A DNA stretch of 64,000 bases, from positions 1 through 64,000 of the forward strand of contig WTPW01000558.1 in the NCBI GenBank assembly GCA_009809945.1, read 5' to 3'. Position 1 is the stretch's first letter. Each line of letters begins with the position of its first letter. The notes below the pieces were generated by a model, which ran no database searches, had not been told where the DNA came from, and saw only the letters and a program-made list of their open reading frames with translations. This stretch comes from Gigaspora margarita (lineage: Eukaryota > Glomeromycota > Glomeromycetes > Diversisporales > Gigasporaceae). Positions 21,374 through 36,518 of the stretch are shown piece after piece. A program made the position numbers and the translations under genes.

Positions 21374-24183
21374 GGTATCAAATAGTTGATAGTTCAGATC
21401 AACCTTCTTTAGTAGTTTTTTAAACTTGTAGGCATACTTATCAACTTTTATTTCCACTCTGTATTAGCATATTCGACTCTATTTGCTATTGATACCTTCA
21501 TTTTTGGGTAGCAAAATATTTTACAAATGATTGTATAAAACTGTTATCTAGATTTTTTTTCATTATTTCAATAAAGTAGTTTTCTTTATAGTTAGCGTAC
21601 TAGCTTGCTACAATTTTAGATAAATGCTTAGATATAATTCAAAATTTTCTTTTACGGCCTATTTGTTGGCATCTATGGTCCATTTGAATGCTTTAATCTA
21701 CTTGACAGAGTCTTTATCTTCTTCTCTTTACATGGACCCAATTATTTTCATGAGATATGAGCAGGATTTCATGCATAGCAATATTTCTGAAAGCTTGAGC
21801 TATATTATATAAAAGGTTCAGCATTTGGTTTTCGCTCTTGCTATAGTTCATTATTGGCTAGTAGTTCATAGGGTAGTAAGGGTTAGTTATCCTCAAAGTT
21901 ATCAATATCTGATATATTGTATAGTGGATATTTTTAGAGAGTTGGTTATAACTAAGGTTTGGGGTCTCTGATATAAAACAATTAATTAGAATATTTGGAT
22001 CTCACAGATAAATAGGAAATTGATTTCATAATTACTACCAATTGTAATAGTATTGTCAATCAGTTAATCAAATAAAATATTCTAACAATACTACTATCTA
22101 TCTAAACCAATAGCTAACAATCTGGCAAGACACTTGATTCTTGAATTGGTAGACAAAAAGAGGTGTAGTTGATTTGGTCTAGGTCCCAGATTCTTTTAGG
22201 GTCTTGCTATAGCATAGATAAATGAAGATAAGTATCTCTTTTATTTTCTGTAGATGTCTTTGGTTAGTGGTTCTAAGTTCACTCTATTTATCAATTTTTC
22301 TTTTATTCTAGATGACAAAGGTTATAAAAAGCAAATACAATTATTAATATTATTAATAATTGTTATAGGATCAAAGTTAAATTGGATAATATAGGTGATT
22401 AATTAAACAATAGTAGCAATTGATTGTTTTATAAATTAGATAATGTAAGTGGCTTAATCGATTGATAATATATATAAAGGTGATTAATTCGATTTTTCTT
22501 TTTTAACTGGTTACAAATTAAATAGAGTTCAAAACTAGATTATAAAGTTACCACTAATAATATGACTTTAATTTAGAATAATAAATATTCTACAAATACT
22601 AGGTAGATTCAATAAGTGATTTTTATCATAACAAAATGGATTAAATAACAAGAAAAATTTTTTAACACTTCTACTCTTATTTCAAAGATTAGAACTCAAG
22701 TTTATCTAAGTTATTCAAATTTGAACTCATTCTGGAGTTATTTTTATTGAAACAAAAGGAGAATATTATATACATTTCTCTTTTTAAAAAATACACAAAT
22801 TTTAGACTACAACAACTAACTTTATTGAATTTATCTCTAACATATTATAACTGCAATTTCTTTAAATGAAAGTCAGAGGTGAATCTCTATACCTCGAGGT
22901 GTACTTGGAGGAACAAAGCTTTTTTGGCTTTTCATTTGTGCTAGACCAAACTTATATGTACTAGTACTACTAATTTAATAATGCTAAGACTAAGCTTAAT
23001 ATATTGTTTAGCGAAAAAGAGAATAAACAAACAATGATAGCTAAATTCCAGGTGCAAAAACTAAAGATTGGGCTATAGTGAGCAGAATTACTATGCTCAT
23101 AAGCATGTGCAAATTCATGTATAAAATCTATAGCTATCAAAAAAGGTAATAAATAAACAATAGTAGCAAAAGGTCAGTTTGCAAGAATTTGTGGCTCTGG
23201 TAGGTGCAGTTGCTATCTGTTTTTACCAGAAGTTGCTATAGCACATTGCTTATTCTATTTAGAGCGGTATGACAGATATTTGTTTTAATTGGTCAAAAAA
23301 ATGTAAACAAGTAAAAAATATGCATAATGTAAATCATTATCATTATACTATTATTTATATTATTTTTAAAGTACTTTAAATATTTATTACATTAAAAATT
23401 AATCTAAGAGTTTAACTACTATACAATATCCAAAATCCAACTACTACACTATATATGTTCTGGAATATAACTACTATATTACATCTTAAAGCAAAGACAA
23501 AATCACATTAATTTATACAATTTTATATCATTTATATAATATCATTGTTACGTATATATTCTCAATAATTTTTCTTTAACTATTATAAAAATTGATTAAT
23601 AATAAAGCTAAATAAACTATTAATATTAATATAGAGCATGTTAACATGTGAAATATAATGTTGATAGTATGTTAAAATAGTAAATAATTTAATTTTTTGT
23701 AGTATATTAAAGTAGAAATTAATTTTTAATAGTGAATTAAAGTATGAAATACTGTAAATTAAATTTTTAGTAATAAATTAAAATCGAATAATTTAGTATC
23801 GATAGCATATAAAATGCATTAAATTTTTTTGCCAGGACCCAAATTTGAAAATAATTATGAATGAGGGTCCAACTTAAAAATATTTATTTATAAAAGCCTA
23901 ATAATTTACAAATATGGACCAAGTAATTTTGCATCGAACAAATTAGTGCCTATCATAGCTTAAGCAGAATCTCAAGCCAAATCATGATTTAACTTACTTG
24001 TATGTACATACATAACTCAAATTTTATTTTTGGTGCATAAAAGTATCATTACATATTAACAAATGTAAATTAGTAATTATATACATATATATATGAATAT
24101 AAAATACAAGGCACTTATCTATTAGTAAATTTCTTTCATTCTGATTTTTAACTTTTTTCATCTTAATCTTCTAACAATTACTT
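21374..24183. other. AT-rich DNA without a recognised gene
   Basis: About 2.8 kb with no supported coding region, tRNA or complete element. A few words of the 'ctactatacta' minisatellite (see 25430-25770) appear at about 23415-23490. Confidence 0.5.
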
Positions 24184-24604
24184 ATAGTGCAAGACATCTG
24201 TACTCAACAATTATGTGATATAGTTCAATTCTTTAAATAGCTATAACTTCTTATCTAAGAAGTTTTAAAAAATCTGACCAGTAACTTTATAAAGCTATAT
24301 TAGCTCTACATATATGCCAAATATCTTTTCAAAATCTCATCACTGTAAGAAGTTTTAGCATTTTGAAAATTGAAATTTTTTTTTTAATTTATAAATTTAC
24401 ATATAAAAATTTCAATTTTCAAAATGCTAAAACTTCTTACAGTGATGAGATTTTGAAAAGATATTTGGCATATATGTAAAGCTAATATAGCTTTATAAAG
24501 TTACTAGTCAGATTTTTTAAAACCCCTTAGATAAGAAGTTATAGCCATTTAAAAAATTGAAACACATCATGTAATTGTTGAGTATAGATGTCTTGCACCA
24601 TATA
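24184..24604. mobile_element. long foldback element, about 200-bp arms
   Basis: The left arm begins at 'atagtgcaagacatctgta'; the right arm ends in its near-inverse at 'atagatgtcttgcaccatat'. Similarity continues through the whole arm, meeting in an A/T-rich loop at about 24390. A diverged relative is at about 27920-28320. No coding capacity. Confidence 0.75.
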
Positions 24605-25429
24605 AAATCATATTTTTATTATGTCAAACACATTACAAATTGGGATGGCATTTACTAAGATGAAAAGAGTCTGCTCACCAAAAAACCTATATACTTGTGA
24701 AAAATTTTTAAAAAAGGGCATAATATATGAACTTGTAATCAAAGATCAAATGCCTTTATGTTATACATCTAAAAAATTACTAAAACATTCACTAATTCAA
24801 TGCAACAATCTTTTTTTTTAAAAAAATTAATTTGTATAATTATTATTCTCTTTACATATTTTTTTTTTAAAAAAAATCAAATAGATAATATAGATGCTTA
24901 TTATGAATAAAAATTGATAACCATGTATTATTTTTTTAATCACAATTTATGTGCATTAGGCCCATATTTGTAATATTTTCAATAATTGGGCATAATTAAA
25001 TATTTTTAAGTTAGGCTCTTGTTTATAATTATTTTAAAATTTGGGTTCCGATATGTAAATTTCTATTATTATTTTTTTTTGATCAAATAAAAAATATCTC
25101 ACTTTTTATTTTAATCACAGCAAATTACACACTTTACACATACTATACTGGGGTATTTGGTCAACTAAGTAAATCAAAACTATATACAGTATCATATAAA
25201 AATTAACTAATAAATATTTTTTGAATTTAGTGATCAGGATAGTAATCAGATTATTAATCAATTAATATATATAAAAAGTGATAAATAACCTGATTCATTA
25301 TACTGATCAATATCCTGATCATTTATTACAAAAAAATCTTCAATATTTAATTTTTATATAATACTACATATAGTCTTGATTTACTTAGTTGACTGCACAC
25401 TCCAATACTATACATATAATTTACAAATT

Positions 25430-25770
25430 CTTATCACATAAATTCCATCCTGTTCTAAAGTTCTATGTTCCAAAAACTAACTACTATGCTATATCTTAAA
25501 ATCTAACTATTGTGCTATAGCTAATTCTAACTACTATGCTATATTCAACTACTATACAATGTTCAGTTCTAACTAGTACTATGCCCAGAATTTAGCTACT
25601 AGAATCTAACTATTGTGGCTATGTACAGAATCTAACTACTATACTATATTCCAAAAACCTATATAACTACTACATTATGTCCTAGAATCTAGCTATCATG
25701 CTATAGCTAGTTCTAACTACTGTGCTAATCCAAATCTAACTACTGTACTACATCCAGTTCTAACATTTAA
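25430..25770. repeat. minisatellite 'ctaactactatgctatat'
   Basis: Irregular tandem repeats of about 25-40 bp with the core 'taactactatgctata'. From 25771 to 27919 the sequence is AT-rich and I see no gene. At about 26900-26925 a right end 'gagctgcttgagaacaccc' followed by TAA resembles the Harbinger-like MITE end at 50624-50902. Confidence 0.6.
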
Positions 25771-27919
25771 CTAAAATTATGCTTGAATGAAAAAATGACA
25801 AAGTTAGAATTGATTGAAAATAACTATTATGAAATAAATTAAACTACTTTAAATAAGATTTAAATAGAAATAGCAAATATTTTAATTACTATCAATAACA
25901 CAAATGTCAACACCAAACAACAACAAAAGAAATCTACTAAAAGAAATGCGATACAAATAATTTCATTGACAAAGTAGAAAAACCAAACACTAACAGCAAA
26001 TTCACTTGGAACAACATATATTCAAAGTGTCAAGTTAATGTACAAACTGTAATGCCCTCAAGAACAGGCCTATACAAATGAAAAAAAAAGAGTTAAATTA
26101 ATATAGCAAAAAAAAATTACAATAAAAAACAAAATCTACTTATCTAAATGATTTTCTTGCTAATAGCCAACTTTATTTTATTTGCTATAACCCATTTACT
26201 TTTATTTGTATTATTATTGTGCACAATATCATTTTACAGACTTACTAACCATTTCAACAATGCACAGTATGTACTTGTACAACAACAACAAAAATGTGCC
26301 ACTACCAAATTCATGACAACTGATTAATCCAACAATTTTTCTCAACTTACTCGGCATAGTGATACTAGCAATGACTACTAACAAAGTTGTATTGACTAAC
26401 CAGACAACTTTTTTACTATTATCTAAAAAAAAAATGAAATGTTAGTTAAATAGCTACACGAAAAAAACAAGCCAATTAAAAAATGATATTTAATAAATTA
26501 TATAAAAACCCATAGTGGAATATGAAAACTGTGGCAATTCAAATAATGTAGTCCATGCATAATCATTAGCCAGCCAGCCAGCAATATGAAAACTATTAGC
26601 TTGTTTATTATAAATAGCATTTGAAGACATATTTGATAAGAAACTTCAAGATAATATTGCTTATATAGTAAAGAGTGAAGAGTATAGTGATATATGAACT
26701 TCAGTTTGGCTTGCAAAAATAGATACTAGCAAAAAAAATTAGTACTATAGTATAGCAGTTTTTGATAAATAAATTTGAAGACACGACCCTTTTTTTTAGT
26801 TGGCTAAGATTTAAGATTTGCATTCCATTGTTTTTAAATAATTTGAATGACAACTCAAACACTATCTAATTATACTAAGAGAGCTGCTTGAGAACACCCT
26901 AACTTCTATTTTTTTTTGAATTTGAAAGTAAATAATAAAATTAATAACTTATTTATTATATATTACTTGCCTAAATTTGTTTTTAAATAAAATTTTTAGC
27001 TATATGATCTATACTGATCTTTTTTTATAGAAAATATACAAAGAGTTAAAGAATACTATTTTATTATGTAAAACTATGAGTTGCCAATTGATGATGTGGT
27101 TTTTATAGTATGAATACTTTAAAAAAATTTTTTATATTGTATAACTCAGAGATCTTCAAACCAATCAAATCAAATCCGCCATGCTATTTGGGGCTATGTC
27201 AATTCTACTATAGGGGCATCTATAAATAACATTATATACCTCTACAGAGTAGCTCTTGACTCACCCTAGACTATATAAAAAAATTTTTAAAATCTGTATA
27301 TTTATAAATATAATTTTAGAAAACCTTGGATATATTATGACATAGTAATCCAATTTGGATAATTTTGGTACTATTCGATTCATCTCTATGAAAAGAATCC
27401 AATGATGCCAAAATCATCTTAGTTAATCAAGAGTTATTTACAAAAAATTATTGGTTATATAGTAATTTTATAAGAAAAAAGATATTACCAATAGTATTTT
27501 GTTAATAACTCTTGATCTAGTAATCCATATCAAATGATTTTGGTACTATTCAAATCCTCTCCTTGAAATGATTCGAATCATACCAAAATTATTTATTTAG
27601 ATCTCTGGATCAAAAATTTAGACAAATTTTTATAAAAAAATTATGTTATATTTTTTGACCCTCTCTATTTATTAAAAAAACATTATATCTTGTATGACCC
27701 TTTCCCACTCTTGCATAATGTTATTTATGAATGCTTTCTATCTATAACTTATAATAGAAGAAATAATAATATAGTAATAATATAAACAAAAGAAAAAGTC
27801 CCCTAAAGTAAACAAACAAAAAAAATTCTGTAATAGGAGCCCTTCACACCATGTACAAACACCCATGTTTATTTAAAAAAATTCTATTTTATTTTATTTG
27901 AAGAATTTTTAAAATATAG

Positions 27920-28320
27920 TACAAGAAGCCAATACTTGACATGTTTCAATTTTTTAATTACTATAATTTTTTGTACAAGAGGTTTTTTAAAAAACTGACC
28001 AGTAACTTTGTAGAGCAATATTAGTTCTATTAGTTTGCTAAATATTTTTTTGAAAAACCTTTTCTATAAAAAGTTGATGTGTTTTAAAGATTACTATTGT
28101 TTTATATATAATTACTATGTGTTTCAATTTTAATTAACTTTAAAGTGCTATAACTTTTTATAAAGACAACATTTTAAAAATCTAACTAGTAACTTTGTTC
28201 ATTATAATAAGCTCTGCAAATTTGCCAAATAGCTTTTAAAAATATTGTCTTTATAAAAAGTTGATGCATTTTAAAGTTATGCTATTTATTGTCAAGTATA
28301 GGCTTCTTGTACCATATTAA
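27920..28320. mobile_element. diverged foldback element related to 24184-24604
   Basis: 'tacaagaagccaatacttgac' on the left pairs with 'gtcaagtataggcttcttgta' on the right. Internal blocks ('ctaactagtaactttg') match the 24-kb copy. Confidence 0.6.
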
Positions 28321-28610
28321 AGATAAGGTAATAGATAATAACATAATGGGTTTTTCTAAATATCTCTAGCCAGAAATATATAACTTATATATCTCTGACC
28401 TATTGACCAATCAAAATATCAGAAAATCATGTACTCAAATCATGTGACAACATGACACTATATGCTATATTTCTAAGATCAGATTAGAAAATCAGATCAG
28501 AAAATTAGATCAGAACTATAATTTATTTAAAAATTTTGACCCATAAATTAAACAAAATACAAAGATTATAAAGTTTTTATTCTTAATAACCTAACATGAA
28601 AATGAACTTG

Positions 28611-28786
28611 GTCTAAGAAACGTGTCAGATATTAGCTGAGATCAGTTTACTATAGAGCTCATCCTCTCCCCTCTAAGAAATTTAGTTATTCTGATTGGTT
28701 ATATGTATATATTTAGACCTAAGATTTTGTCTACCTCTCTCCTACTCTATGATATCAGCTGATATCTGACATTTCTCTAACCAACT
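28611..28786. mobile_element. MITE with about 30-bp TIR
   Basis: Left 'gtctaagaaacgtgtcagat' and right 'atctgacatttctctaacc' are inverted copies extending through 'cagctga'. No coding capacity. Confidence 0.6.
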
Positions 28787-28809
28787 ATTAAAAAGTTGCT
28801 TACAAAAAT

Positions 28810-31800
28810 TAAAATTTACATATAAACAATTTAGTGGTTTGTATTGGGATAGTTACAATTCTATAGTGATTTGCCGTATCTGACTATTGTGGCAACATAA
28901 GTGGTTTAGACAAGAAATATGTTAGTTTTGTATTGGAATAATTATGATTCTATATTGTTTGCTGTAAATTGGTATTTTACTTACTAACTATTGTAGCAAC
29001 GTAGGTGATTTAGACAGAATTATATTCGTGTTGTAAAAAAATTCTTTTACTGTATTTGCTTTTGCTAACTATTAGATGATACAAGCAGGTTGGTTAGTTT
29101 TGAAACAATCATGATTCAATATCAATTTGCTGTAAAAAATTGGTATTGTACTTACCCACTATTGCAGCAATATAAGTGATTTTAGACAGAATTAAGTTAG
29201 TTTAATTTTGTGTTGGAATAGTATAATTTTTGTAGTAATTTGCTGTAAGAAAATTCTTTACATTATTTGCTAACTATTAGATGATACAATCGATTAGGTA
29301 GGGTTGGTTAGTTTTGAAATGATTGTGATTTTATATCGATTTGTTGCAAAAATATTGTAGCAATGTAAGTGATTTTAGACAAGATTAAGTTAGTTTTGTG
29401 TTGAAATAATATAATTTCTGTAGTGATTTTGCTGTAAGAAAATTCTGTTACCATATTTGCCTTTGTTGACTATTAGATGATACAAGCAATTAGGTAAGGT
29501 TGGTTAGTTTTGAAATGATCATAATTCTATATCAATTTGCTGTAAAAATTGGTATTGTACTTACTGACTATTGTAGCAATATAAGTGATTTTAGACAAGA
29601 TTAAGTTAGTTTTGTATTGGAATAACATGATTTCTGTAGTGGTTTTGCTGTAAAAAAATTCAGTTACTGTATTTGCTAACTATTAATAAACAAGTGATTA
29701 GGTAGGGTTTGTTAGTTTAAAATAATCATGATTCTAAATCGATTTGCTGTAAAAAAAATTGGTACTGTACTTACCCACTATTGTAGCAACAGAAGTGATT
29801 TTAGACAAGATAAAGTTAGTTTAATTTTGTATTGCAATAGCATGATTTCTGTAGTAATTTGCTGTAAGAAAATTCTGTTACTGTATTTGCTGACTATTAG
29901 ATAAACAAGTAACTAGGTAGAGTTGGTTAGTTTGAAATAATTGTGATTCTATATCGATTTGCTGTAAAAAAATTGGTATTGTACTTACTTACTATTATAG
30001 CAATGTAAGTGATTTTAGACAAGATTAAGTTAGTTTTGTATTGGAATAATATGATTTCTGTAGTGATTTTGCTGTAAGAAAATTCTGTTACCATATTTGC
30101 CAACTATTAGATAATACAAGCAATTAGATAGGGTTGGTTAGTTTGAAACGATTGTGATTCTATATCAATTTGCTATAAAAATTGGTATTGTACTTACTAA
30201 TGAGTGTAGCAACATAAGTGATTTTAGACAAATTTAAGTTAGTTTTGTATTGGAATAGTATGATTTCTGTGGTAATTTGCTATAAGAAAATTCTATTACC
30301 ATATTTGCCTTTGCTAACTATTAGATAATACAAGTGGATTGGTTAGTTTTGAAATGATTGTAGTTCTATATTGATTTGCTGTAAAAAATTGGTATTATAC
30401 TTACTCACTATTGTAGCAATATAAGTGATTTTAGACAAGATTTAGTTCTGTATAGAATAATTTCTATATTGATCTGCTATAAAAAATTCTTTTACTATAT
30501 TTGCTAGCTATTAGATGATACAAATAATTAGATAGGATTGGTTAGTTTGAAATGATCATGATTCTATATCGATTTGCTGTAAAAATTGGTATTGTACTTA
30601 CTACTATTGTAGCAACATAAGTGATTTTAGACAAGATAAGTTAGTTTTGTATTGGAATAGCATAATTTCTGTAGTGATTTGCTATAAAAAAATTCTGTTA
30701 CCATATTTGCCAACTATTAGATAATACAAGTGGGTTGGTTGGTTTTGAAACGATCATAATTCTATATCAATTTGCTGTAAAAAATTGTTATTAAACTTAC
30801 TCACTATTGTAGCAATGTAAGTGATTTTAGACAAGATTAAGTTAGTTTTGTATTAGAATATCATGATTTCTGTATTGATTTGCTGTAAGAAAATTCTGTT
30901 ACTATATTTGCTTTTGCTGACTATTATATGATACAAGTGAGTTGGTTAGTTTTGAAACAATTATGATTCTAAATCAATTTGCTATAAAAAATTGATACTG
31001 TACTTACCTACTATTGTAGCAATATAAGTAATTTTAGACAAGATAAAGTTAGTTTAATTTTGTGTTGGAATAGCATAATTTCTGTAGTGATTTGCTATAA
31101 AAACATTCTGTTACTGTATTTGCTTACTATTAGATAAACAAGCGATTAGGTAGGGTTGGTTAGTTTAAAACAATCGTAATTCTATATCGATTTGCTTTAA
31201 AAAAAAATTGGTATTGTATTTACTTACTATTATTGCAACGTAAGTAATTTTAGACAAGATTAAGTTAGTTTTGTATTGGAATAATATGATTTCTGTAGTG
31301 ATTTTGCTGCAAGAAAATTCTATTATTGTATTTGCTGACTATTAGATGATACAAGCAATTAGATAGGTTGGTTAGTTTGAAACAATTGTGATTCTATATT
31401 GATTTGCTATAAAAAATTAGTATTGTACTTACCCACTATTGTAGCAATATAAGTGATTTTAGACAAGATTAAGTTAGTTTTGTGTTGGAATAGTATGATT
31501 TCTGTAGTGATTTGCCATAAAAAAATTCTGTTACCATATTTGCTGACTATTAGATGATACTATTGATTAGGTAGAGTTGGTTAGTTTTGAAATAATTGTA
31601 ATTCTATATTAATTTGCTATAAAAAATTGGTATTGTCTTATCTACTATTGTAGAACATAAGTGATTTTAGACAAGATTAAGTTAGTTTTGTGTGTTGAAA
31701 TATTATGATTTCTGTAGTGATTTGCTGTAAGAAATCTGTTACTATATTTGCCAACTATTAGATGATACAAGCGATTAGGTTAGTTTGAAATGATCGTGAT

Positions 31801-32587
31801 TTTATATCAATTTGCTGTAAAAATTAGTATTGTACTTACTCACTATTGTAGCAACGTAAGTAATTTTAGACAAGATTAAGTTAGTTTTTGTATTGGAATA
31901 GTATGATTTCTATAGTAATTTGCTGTAAGAAAATTCTGTTACCATATTTGCCTTTGCTGACTATTAGATGATACAAGCAATTAGGTAGGGTTGGTTAGTT
32001 TTGAAATGATTATGATTCTATATTGATTTGCTGCAAAAAATTGTTATTGAACTTACCTAATATTGTAGCAATATAAGTAATTTTAGACAGAATTAAGTTA
32101 GTTTTGTGTTAGAATATCATAATTTCTGTAGTGATTTGCTATAAGAAAATTCTGTTACTGTATTTGCCTTTGCTGACTATTAAATGATACAAGAAAGTTG
32201 GTTTGTTTTGAAATGATTGTGATTCTATATCAATTTGCTGTAAAAATTGGTATTTCTGTTACTGTATTTGCTGACTATTAGATGAACAAGTGATTAGGTA
32301 AAGTTTGTTAGTTTGAAATGATCATGATTCTATATTGATCTGTTGTAAAAAAAAATTGGTATTGTACTTACCCACTATTATAGCAACATAAGTAATTTTA
32401 GACAAGATTTAGTTCTGTATAGAATAATTTTTATATTGATTTGCTATAAAAAAATTCTTTTACCATACTTGCTGATTATTGTAGTAATATAAGCGATTTA
32501 GATAGGTTTTGTTAATTTGTATTGAGATAGTCATAATTTCTTTAGTGATTTACTATAAAAAATTCTATTACTGTACTTACCAACTAT
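28810..32587. repeat. large satellite, period about 200 bp
   Basis: About eighteen tandem units contain, in order, 'gatttgctgtaaaaaattgg', 'tattgtacttac', 'ctattgtagcaa', 'gtgattttagacaagatt' and 'tttctgtagtgatttgctg'. Diverged continuations lie at 33224-33493 and 38202-39170. Inverse-orientation blocks are at about 52180-53260 and 55000-55900. Confidence 0.9.
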
Positions 32588-33223
32588 TATCCCTTAGATT
32601 GTAGTAGAACACAAGCAAATTTGCTTGCATTTTTGCACTTTTTTTGCTCTGATTTACTTTTTTTAAATACCAAGATAACTTTGTACAATTATATTTGAAA
32701 ATAAGGATTACTTTTTTGCTAAATTAGTTTTTATATTGTAAGAAAAAAAATTTAAATTATATATAAGCTAAAAATAGATAACTTTAAGAAAAAAATTTTT
32801 TAAAAAATTTTATCACAATTTCTTTATAATCTTATTTAGTTTTAGTTTTAAAGCTATAGTTCTTAAAACAATATTGTAGTTTATATAAAGGATAATAACT
32901 TTCATTATTGCAACTTTAATAATTTATTTGTAAAAATNAAGNNTTGTATTAGAAGTAAAANTTTTTTTTATAGANNGNAANATATNAAATTTAANAAAAN
33001 CTAAAGAAANATTTTAATAGTAAAAATGCTAATACAAGAACTTTAAACTTTGATTATACTAAAGTTTTCTAATAATTTTAAAAACCTTTTATAACAATGT
33101 TATTAAAACAAAACTCAAAGTATATTTTGATTTAGAAAAGATATAGCTAAAATCAATATTTAAAATTTTATTAAAATTTTTAAATATGCTGACAAATTTG
33201 TCTGTGTTACAATCTAAGGGATA
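32588..33223. mobile_element. 636-bp TIR element TATCCCTTAGATTGTA
   Basis: The left end TATCCCTTAGATTGTA (32588-32603) is inverted at 33208-33223. The element interrupts a satellite unit, which resumes immediately afterwards. Many Ns (about 32938-33010) show uncertain consensus. No ORF; probably a non-autonomous DNA transposon. Confidence 0.8.
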
Positions 33224-34334
33224 GTAATGTAAGTGATTTAGACAGAGTTATGTTAGTTCAGTATTGGAATGATTTCTATAGTAATTTGCTATAAAAAATT
33301 CTTTTACCGTACTTGCCAACTATCATGGTGAGATAAAAGATTTAGATAAGTTTGTTAGTTTGTATTGGAATAATAATAAAAAGAAAATTCACTGCACTTA
33401 CTGACTATTGTAGTGGCATTAGACAGAGTTATGTTAGTTTGTATTGGAATGATCATAATTTCTATATTAAAATTCTGTTACCGTATTTGACAACTATTGT
33501 GGTAACAAGGGTGTGGCAACTTAGGGAAGTTGTTAAGTTGTCACCCCCCAAGCGGCAGGTCTAGGGTTCAAATCCCACTGGCGATGCTTTGGAAAAATAG
33601 ACCTGTGTTCCGGTAACTGCTTCTCATCGATCGGTTGGGTACATTACCTGTAGGCCTTGGTACACCATCTCGAATGGGAGCCTTGGGCGCACAAATCCAA
33701 GGAACTGGAGAAACGGAAACCCGTTTGGCAAGCCCCGAGTAAGGAGGTAGCAAAGATCTTCGACAGTGCTACCAAAGCCAGAATATCGGAAACTGGAGCC
33801 AGAGAATCGGATGATAAGACCCCCGAGGAGGGGGTTCACCAACCTGGCTGCCGGAGTCGCACTGGAGGAAAAGGACCTATGTTTCAGAATTAGGTACCAA
33901 GGGAAGAAGGCCATATCGACCCTTCTGGGCTAACTGGTTTGGAAGTTTGTGGATCCGGTATAAGGGCTGGTAGGATGGTGAGGTGGGTGCTGGGGTTGGA
34001 GCAAACCTTACAAGGGCAAAAGTAGGTAATGGTAGCGGTTTAGGTAACCCCTGGACTGCAAGTATATACATTATGGCGCATTTGTAAAATACTCCAAAAT
34101 TTGAAAAATTTTGACTACCGACAGTGAGTCAATTTAATTGACTTTATTATATATCATATGAGTTAGAGTTATTGTTGCGTAATTGTGAAATATATTCTGA
34201 TTTAAATTATGATATACTACGCTACGTAATAAAAATAAATATAAATTGAATTTATTTTTTTTAAATTAATTGTTACATAAAATGAAAGAAATTTGCGAAG
34301 AAAATTCAAACTATCCTATGGATCGTACTATTAA

Positions 34335-36518
34335 GTGGAAGTCACCACGAAGAAGCTTTCATATTATATCATCAAAGAAGGTGTTTATCCACCTAAATCT
34401 TACCGTGCTTACACTAGAGCACCAAATTGTTATCCAATTCCTGATAACTATGTCATAGAGACAACATATGGAAAAAAAGAAAAAACAATTACTTGTTATA
34501 TTGATTATTATAATGAAAAACCTCAATATACAATAAAATTTGGATTAAATAAAGATGAATTTGTATGTTCAGATCATTCACCAACGGATGCAGCAAATGC
34601 TTATCTTAATGCTTATTATGATAAGATCACAAGCGAAGAAAAAGCTAAAGATCCAAATGTAATATTGTATTTATATATATCAATATATAATTTATTAAAA
34701 TAAATAAAANTTTATTAATATTAATTAATTAGTTTCAGCGACCAAAGACTAAAATAAATGGAGTTTATTTATTTGGGTTGCAGTTGTCACAAATCAAGTT
34801 AGTTCGAGATAATTGAAAAAAACCAAGAATCATCAAACCATTTTCTGAAATTATGAATCAGATGCGAACAATACGATGTAGAAGTTTCAGTACAAGCAGT
34901 TTAGCTAGTATTGAAGATCAAATAAAACAACATTTTTCTGCAGAAGANGAGGTTGCAATAAATGAATTAACACTTACAGTAAATAATTCTAAATATCGAA
35001 TTATATATCAATCTAAAAATGATGATGAAATAAATCGGCAATTAGCTATAGTACGTGCTTTAGATTATAACAGAATTTCAAGATCTTCATATTGGGCACT
35101 AGCAGCAATATGTCAAGACTTACCTCGTGATAGAGTTATTTATGAACAATTAAATTATATAAATAAGGTTATGAATAAAAATATTCCAATTTATCCGATT
35201 AAAGTGCAACAATCTAAAGATAAGTTCAATGCAGATCATGAAATTCATATTACCGATCCTGAAATTATTAATGAAGTTGAAGCTTTATTAGGAAATGGTG
35301 TAAGACGTTCAATTAAAGATACTTTAAACTTTCTTATACCATCAATGATTCATAAAGGAGTACTTAATTATACTGAATCAACATTATATATTCGTGTTTC
35401 TGGTGATNNNNNNNNNNNNNNNNNNNNNNNNNNNNNNNNNNNNNNGAAGAAACGTTGGACACAAAGTTAAGCACGTAATGGTGACTTTCACAATCTTGAA
35501 TAATACGAATATTTTCAAATCTAATTCACATTTTGCACTACTTATCTACCCGGGTATAGAAAGTTATAGTACATTACGTATTGCATTAGCTCCATTAATA
35601 GAAGAGTTGCATGATATTAAAGCTGGATTTATTGATAATAATGGACATAAATGGAAAATCGAATTATATATTTCTGCAGATTGGAAATTCCTTAGTATTT
35701 GCTTAGGACACAAATCAGCCAACAGTGCAAACTTTTGTCTTTGGTGTTCAATAGATAAGTCTCAAAATGGGATTCTGGAAGCAAATAATGAACNACAAGA
35801 TANTTGGACTATTAGCAAAAGTATAGATNATATTAATCNAAACTATCAATATATGTCTGGGCATAAAAATCCTCCATTNTTTTCAATGATTCCAATCTGC
35901 AACTGGGTTGTTGATGAGCTGCACTTAATGTTACNCATATTTGATNGACTATGGACACTTGTTTTAAGTGAACTTCGTAGTACACATAATTTTACTGATC
36001 AAACACGGCAATTAATTGTTACTGAAATGAATCGTATTCAAGTTCAATTCCAATTCTGGGAAGATCATAGTACTAAGGCTTGGATATTTACATCTTTAAC
36101 CAGCAATGATAAACTTAAAATTTTGCGAAATTTCAATTTAAATGTCATATTTACATCTCAAAGAGCTACTATTATTAAAGAACTATGGGATGGATTTAAT
36201 GATTTATATAATGACATACATACCTTAAATATATCTGGCAGCCAATTTCATCAAAAAGCACGTCAGTGGTTAAAACTCTTTTTAACAAGATCTCAAGGCA
36301 ATATAAACTCACCAGAATTTATTCGTGGGCTTTATCGACCAACAGATATAACACCATATATTCATGTACTTGTATATCATGTACCTGAATTTATGGATAT
36401 ACATCGAAATATTAAGTTTTCNTCATNTTCTTGCTGTGGAGTAGAAAAGAAAAACTATGATCATGTTTTATATTTTTTTAAAAGATCTATGAAGGATGGT
36501 GGAACAGGTGATAATTGA
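34335..36518 (+). pseudogene. transposase-like gene, interrupted
   Basis: The first part, 34335 to about 34658, ends at a likely GTAATA donor. Coding resumes after 'agtttcag' at about 34737, with one in-frame stop near 34814. The main frame is 34853-35407, then a 38-N gap (35408-35445), then 35446-36518. Motifs are SADWKFLSICLGHKS, CLWC, DELHLML and CCGVEKKN: an acidic residue, a CxxC zinc pair, HxxL and a Glu. This order is compatible with an RNase-H-fold DDE transposase. Frames before and after the gap disagree, so the N-run is probably not its true length. Scattered N codons follow. Could be a KDZ-like or other fungal family; not certain. Confidence 0.6.

Noticed and set aside
28810..32587. 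Splice-like pattern inside the satellite ('acttac' - 3 nt - 'ctattgtag'), similar to the microexon array when read on minus
   Set aside because: The variable bases are limited mainly to one or two positions, several units have 2-nt or broken spacers, stop triplets occur, and no in-phase coding exons flank it. Treated as satellite.
33568..34071. Open frames of 60-96 codons in the SINE at 33.5-34.1 kb (and the same at 48.2-48.6 kb)
   Set aside because: They lie in the retroposon body, are present on both strands and are not conserved as protein between copies.
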